Assembly (NCBI GenBank): GCA_900542795.1
Contig: UQPD01000102.1
Coordinates: 1 to 9,400, forward strand
DNA: 9,400 nt
Direction: 5' to 3'
Source: an uncultured Prevotella sp.
GTDB lineage: Bacteria; Bacteroidota; Bacteroidia; Bacteroidales; Bacteroidaceae
How positions within the stretch are numbered: the stretch's first letter is position 1; every line of letters begins with the position of its first letter. The notes below the pieces were generated by a model. That model did no database searches and was not told where the DNA came from. It worked only from the letters and a program-made list of their open reading frames with translations. Shown here one piece after another: positions 7,442 to 9,400 of the stretch. The position numbers were made by a program, and so were the translations under genes.

Positions 7442-7470
7442 CCCCATTATTCAGTTTCTGAATAATGGGG
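7442..7470 (+). terminator. aspS terminator
   Basis: A perfect 13-bp stem (ccccattattcag 7442-7454, ctgaataatgggg 7458-7470) with a 3-base loop lies 27 bases after the aspS stop, followed by atttcatt. The U tract is short but the stem is very stable. Confidence 0.85.
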
Positions 7471-7529
7471 ATTTCATTGTTAGGTAGGTGTCTTCTATTA
7501 AATAGAGTACAAAAATCTAAGTGTTTATA

Positions 7530-7560
7530 TTGCAGCAAACAATAAAACTTCGTACTTTTG
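7530..7560 (+). promoter_or_regulatory. Promoter upstream of the 70-bp repeats and nuclease gene
   Basis: TTG (7530-7532), a 20-base spacer and TACTTTTG (7553-7560) make the most complete Bacteroidota-type promoter in the window. Transcription would start near 7567 and run through the three 70-bp repeats into the PD-(D/E)XK gene at 7959, a leader of nearly 400 bases. It could equally serve a non-coding repeat transcript. Confidence 0.6.
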
Positions 7561-7600
7561 TATTATAGGATGCTCAAGTTTTGGATTTAGCAAGTGCGCC

Positions 7601-7807
7601 CTGAATTATCGTGCAAACCGAATACAATCAAGCTTGCTTGAATTGTTGAGGTGCAGCCGATAATGCACGCCTGAATTATCGTGCAAACCGAATACAATCA
7701 AGCTTGCTTGAATTGTTGAGGTGCAGCCGATAATGCACGCCTGAATTATCGTGCAAACCGAATACAATCAAGCTTGCTTGAATTGTTGAGGTGCAGCCGA
7801 TAATGCA
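7601..7807 (+). repeat. Three tandem 70-bp repeats with strong dyad symmetry
   Basis: The units are 7601-7670, 7671-7740 and 7741-7807. The first two are identical over 70 bases, and the third is identical until it breaks at 7808. There are no spacers, so this is not a CRISPR. Within a unit, attatcg (7605-7611) pairs with cgataat (7658-7664), acc pairs with ggt, and the core caatcaag/cttgaattg forms an 8-bp stem with one bulged A around a cttg loop. Across unit borders, cgataat and the next attatcg form a 7-bp hairpin with a 10-base loop (for example 7658-7664/7675-7681). Intra- and inter-unit folds are therefore mutually exclusive. The unit length is not a multiple of three, so the array does not encode a repeated peptide. 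Confidence 0.97.
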
Positions 7808-7861
7808 TAGCAAAGGGCAACAGCGCCTAGCCTAGGGCAAGCGAAGCGACACCCTGGGTCA
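7808..7861. repeat. GC-rich block next to the tandem repeats, probable dispersed repeat
   Basis: This block is richer in G and C than its A/T-rich flanks and holds several small dyads: cctagg, accctgggt, and aggg (7834-7837)/ccct (7852-7855). It continues directly from the truncated third 70-bp unit. The minus strand is open through it and into the third repeat (reading DPGCRFACPRLGAVALCYAL, stopping at 7768-7770). That peptide resembles spurious small ORFs I recall from repetitive DNA in Bacteroidales, so I treat it as non-coding. The rest of the gene-free stretch 7471-7958 holds only the promoter and the repeats. Confidence 0.45.
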
Positions 7862-7958
7862 AAAAAGAAAGTTGAAGATTGAATTTAGAAGAAATAAAAG
7901 TTTAAATCTTATCTTCGTCAAAAAGTTTAGACGGCTTCATAATCAAATACATAAAGTT

Positions 7959-8867
7959 ATGCGACACACAGAAGAAAGATATATCAGTTTGTTAACCGAT
8001 TTTGGGTTCAAACGAATTTTTGGAACGATTCCCAACAAAGATTTACTTATTGATTTTCTCAACGCCTTGTTTAATGGCGAACAAGTTGTTAAGGATGTAA
8101 CCTTTTTGAACAGTGAGCATGTTGGTGATGTACATACTGAACGCAAGGCTATTTTCGACGTCTATTGCGAAAACGAAGACGGCGAGAAGTTTATTGTGGA
8201 AATGCAAAACGCCTATCAAACCTATTTCAAAGACCGCTCATTATATTATTCAACTTTCCCCATTCGTGAACAAGCGCAGAAAGGTGGAAATTGGGACTAC
8301 AAACTTGAGCACGTTTACGTAATAGCATTGCTCAACTATCAAATGAGTGATCCTGCTTTCTCAAAAAATACCATTAACCACGATATAGGTTTACTCGATA
8401 AACAAACGCATCGCGTTTTCAACGACAAACTCACATTTAAATATGTAGAAATTGCAAAGTTTAATAAGAGCATAGATCAACTCGAAACCAATTTCGACAA
8501 GTGGATTTATGTTCTACAAAACCTCTCTCGCCTCGACAAACAACCTAAATATCTACAAACAGCAGTCTTTAACCGTCTGTTTGCTGAGGCTGAAATAGCA
8601 AGTTTCACACAAACGGAGTTACAAGATTACGAAGACAGCCTTAAAGCTTATCGCGATATTAAGAATTCATTGGATACAGCAAGAAAAGAAGGTATTACTG
8701 AAGGTATGGCTGAAGGTATGGCTAAAGGTATGGCTAAAGGTATGGCTGAAGGTATGGCTAAAGAGAAGGCTAAGATTGCAAAAAATCTTCTTGAAATAGG
8801 AATGCCTTTGGAAAACATTATGCAAGTAACTGGATTAACAGAAGACGAAATCAATAATTTACAATAA
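7959..8867 (+). CDS. PD-(D/E)XK nuclease family transposase (PDDEXK_2/Rpn-like)
   Basis: The 302-residue protein matches the Bacteroidales PDDEXK_2 family, related to Rpn recombination-promoting nucleases. Members are predicted DNA endonucleases and are often called transposases; actual transposition is rarely shown. The N-terminal signature is LLTDFGFKRIFGTIPNK (11-27). The nuclease core is ERKAIFDVYC (61-70) followed by EKFIVEMQ (76-83). D67, E81 and Q83 are the likely catalytic D...ExQ residues, Q replacing the usual K as is common in this family. The C-terminus carries a GMAE/GMAK repeat (about 245-268) and a helical end GMPLENIMQVTGLTEDEI (281-298). I chose the ATG at 7959 over a TTG at 7872: the downstream degenerate copy starts at the matching MQHPEEQ, and the family begins this way. 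The ORF is intact, preceded by a long repeat-bearing leader and followed by its own hairpin. Confidence 0.92.
   Translation: MRHTEERYISLLTDFGFKRIFGTIPNKDLLIDFLNALFNGEQVVKDVTFLNSEHVGDVHTERKAIFDVYCENEDGEKFIVEMQNAYQTYFKDRSLYYSTFPIREQAQKGGNWDYKLEHVYVIALLNYQMSDPAFSKNTINHDIGLLDKQTHRVFNDKLTFKYVEIAKFNKSIDQLETNFDKWIYVLQNLSRLDKQPKYLQTAVFNRLFAEAEIASFTQTELQDYEDSLKAYRDIKNSLDTARKEGITEGMAEGMAKGMAKGMAEGMAKEKAKIAKNLLEIGMPLENIMQVTGLTEDEINNLQ
8691..8762 (+). repeat. Six in-frame 12-bp tandem repeats in the nuclease gene
   Basis: Six units of ggtatggctRaa begin at 8691, 8703, 8715, 8727, 8739 and 8751 (the first reads ggtattactgaa). They encode G-M-A-[E/K], four residues per unit, so gain or loss of units keeps the frame. 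The neighbouring degenerate copy has only two units (9145-9168). They lie between the nuclease domain and the C-terminal helix. Confidence 0.95.
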
Positions 8868-8878
8868 AGAGAATTTAA

Positions 8879-8907
8879 AATAACGGTGGGATTTTCTCAC
8901 CGTTATT
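8879..8907 (+). terminator. Hairpin terminator after the nuclease gene
   Basis: A perfect 10-bp stem aataacggtg (8879-8888)/caccgttatt (8898-8907) surrounds a 9-base loop, beginning 12 bases after the stop. There is no U tract on the + side, but the A-rich upstream flank could make it bidirectional. A decayed version follows the second copy at 9291-9313. Confidence 0.65.
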
Positions 8908-8932
8908 ATGATTCTAACAATTTATATGACAC

Positions 8933-8960
8933 GTGAACTACCGCTAAGCTAAATACTTAG
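8933..8960. mobile_element. Possible IS200/IS605-like end remnant
   Basis: GTGAACTACC (8933-8942) is followed by a hairpin ctaag (8944-8948)/cttag (8956-8960) with loop ctaaata, then ggagggg. This recalls the subterminal GTGAACTACC-plus-hairpin ends I associate with IS200/IS605 elements. No TnpA or TnpB frame is present, so at most it is a single end or a non-autonomous remnant. The match is from memory and imperfect. Confidence 0.3.
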
Positions 8961-8989
8961 GGAGGGGCTAATGCGCTTTCTATAAAGCT

Positions 8990-9274
8990 ATGCAACATCC
9001 AGAAGAACAACATTTCAAATTACTGATAGTTCTTGATTTTAAAACGTAATACTCAATTGCATATATGATAAAACGTAATACAGACAAAGACAGCCTTAAA
9101 GCTTATTGCGATATTAAAAATTCATTGGATACAGCAAGAAAAGAAGGTATGGCTGAAGGTATAGCTAAAGAGAAGGCTAAGATTGCTAAAAAACTTCTTG
9201 AAATAGGAATGCCTTTAGAAAGCATTATACAAGTAACTGGATTAACAGAAAACGAAATCAATAATTTACAATAA
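8990..9274 (+). pseudogene. Internally deleted PD-(D/E)XK transposase-family copy
   Basis: An N-terminal stub (8990-9049) reads MQHPEEQHFKLLIVLDFKT then stop. It aligns with the first 19 residues of the intact gene (MRHTEERYISLLTDFGFKR) with about 8 identities. In the same frame, from about 9089 to the stop at 9272-9274, the sequence matches residue 226 onward of the intact gene, with about 9 substitutions outside the repeat array, roughly 95% at DNA level. About 207 codons between them, including D67, E81 and Q83, are gone. The in-frame TAA at 9047 separates the halves. An ATG at 9065 could still give a 69-residue C-terminal peptide, but nothing indicates that it is made. Six of the 9 substitutions change the amino acid, fitting relaxed selection. 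Confidence 0.85.
9041..9081 (+). repeat. 12-bp direct repeat at the deletion junction
   Basis: aaaacgtaatac occurs at 9041-9052 and again at 9070-9081, offset by 29 bases, exactly between the N-terminal stub and the C-terminal homology. It may be a scar of the event that removed the nuclease core. Confidence 0.85.
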
Positions 9275-9290
9275 GGAGGATTTAAAATAA

Positions 9291-9313
9291 TGGTGGAAAA
9301 TCTCTCATCACCA
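9291..9313 (+). terminator. Degenerate terminator after the pseudogene
   Basis: The sequence after the pseudogene stop (ggaggatttaaaataatggtgg) parallels that after the intact gene (agagaatttaaaataacggtgg). Only a 5-bp stem tggtg (9291-9295)/cacca (9309-9313) survives of the 10-bp original, so it is probably weak or inactive. Confidence 0.5.
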
Positions 9314-9370
9314 ATAAAATCCTATTTATGGCTCACTGATGGACATTTTTAAATAAAAACCTCACGCTCG

Positions 9371-9394
9371 GAAGTGAAAGTAAATTTTCACTTC
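9371..9394. repeat. Hairpin near the window end
   Basis: A perfect 9-bp inverted repeat gaagtgaaa (9371-9379)/tttcacttc (9386-9394) has a 6-base loop. Reading the minus strand, it is followed after about a dozen bases by a T run, so it could terminate a minus-strand gene lying beyond the window. The rest of 9275-9400 shows no convincing gene. Confidence 0.6.
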
Positions 9395-9400
9395 TCTCAC

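Noticed and set aside
7601..7807. CRISPR array
   Set aside because: The 70-bp units abut with no variable spacers, and no cas genes are present.
7601..7807. Integron attC sites
   Set aside because: The units have nested dyads, but I cannot find a proper GTTRRRY/RYYYAAC core pair (nearest is gttgagg), and there is no integrase or cassette structure.
7872..7958. TTG start extending the PD-(D/E)XK protein by 29 residues
   Set aside because: The downstream relative begins at the equivalent of the ATG at 7959 (MQHPEEQ against MRHTEER), and the basic extension looks unlike family N-termini.
9290..9352. 20-residue ORF (MVENLSSPIK...) with an AGGAGG upstream
   Set aside because: The matching sequence after the intact gene has no ATG, the start lies in a decayed terminator, and Shine-Dalgarno strength is a poor guide in Bacteroidota.

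Overview
The window looks like Bacteroidales DNA, most likely from the Prevotella/Bacteroides side of the order. The PheS, AspS, YigZ and PD-(D/E)XK transposase proteins read like Bacteroidales family members, and several genes are preceded by the Bacteroidota -7 promoter element TAnnTTTG, often continued as TTTGCAC. Species cannot be named from the sequence alone. Bases 1-51 are not biological: they are the 3' part of an Illumina Nextera i5 adapter, index and mosaic end included. The window therefore starts at a contig end, and genuine DNA begins at base 52.

Bases 52-7470 are ordinary chromosomal housekeeping sequence, with every gene on the + strand. In order they are pheS (phenylalanyl-tRNA synthetase alpha), a YbdG-type MscS-family mechanosensitive channel, an unrecognised single-pass membrane protein with YP-type helical repeats and an NTF2-like C-terminus, a MaoC-like hydratase 21 bp behind it, yigZ (IMPACT family), a GNAT acetyltransferase, and aspS. 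Most gene boundaries carry a hairpin terminator and a new promoter. Only the membrane protein/MaoC pair, and possibly yigZ/GNAT, look co-transcribed.

Bases 7471-9400 are accessory sequence. A good promoter (TTG-N20-TACTTTTG, 7530-7560) leads into three identical 70-bp tandem repeats able to form nested or alternative hairpins, then a GC-rich block, then an intact PD-(D/E)XK (PDDEXK_2/Rpn-like) transposase-family gene with six in-frame 12-bp repeats near its C-terminus. Directly downstream lies an internally deleted relative of that gene. It keeps a diverged N-terminal stub and a C-terminal part about 95% identical outside the repeats, but has lost the whole nuclease core. A GTGAACTACC-plus-hairpin segment between the two recalls IS200/IS605 ends. 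This region is the most interesting part of the window: it looks like a small family of mobile or repetitive sequences being amplified and decaying, rather than a complete new system.

The housekeeping genes are not obviously linked in function. The two aminoacyl-tRNA synthetases bracket membrane and stress-type functions, and nothing suggests a single pathway.
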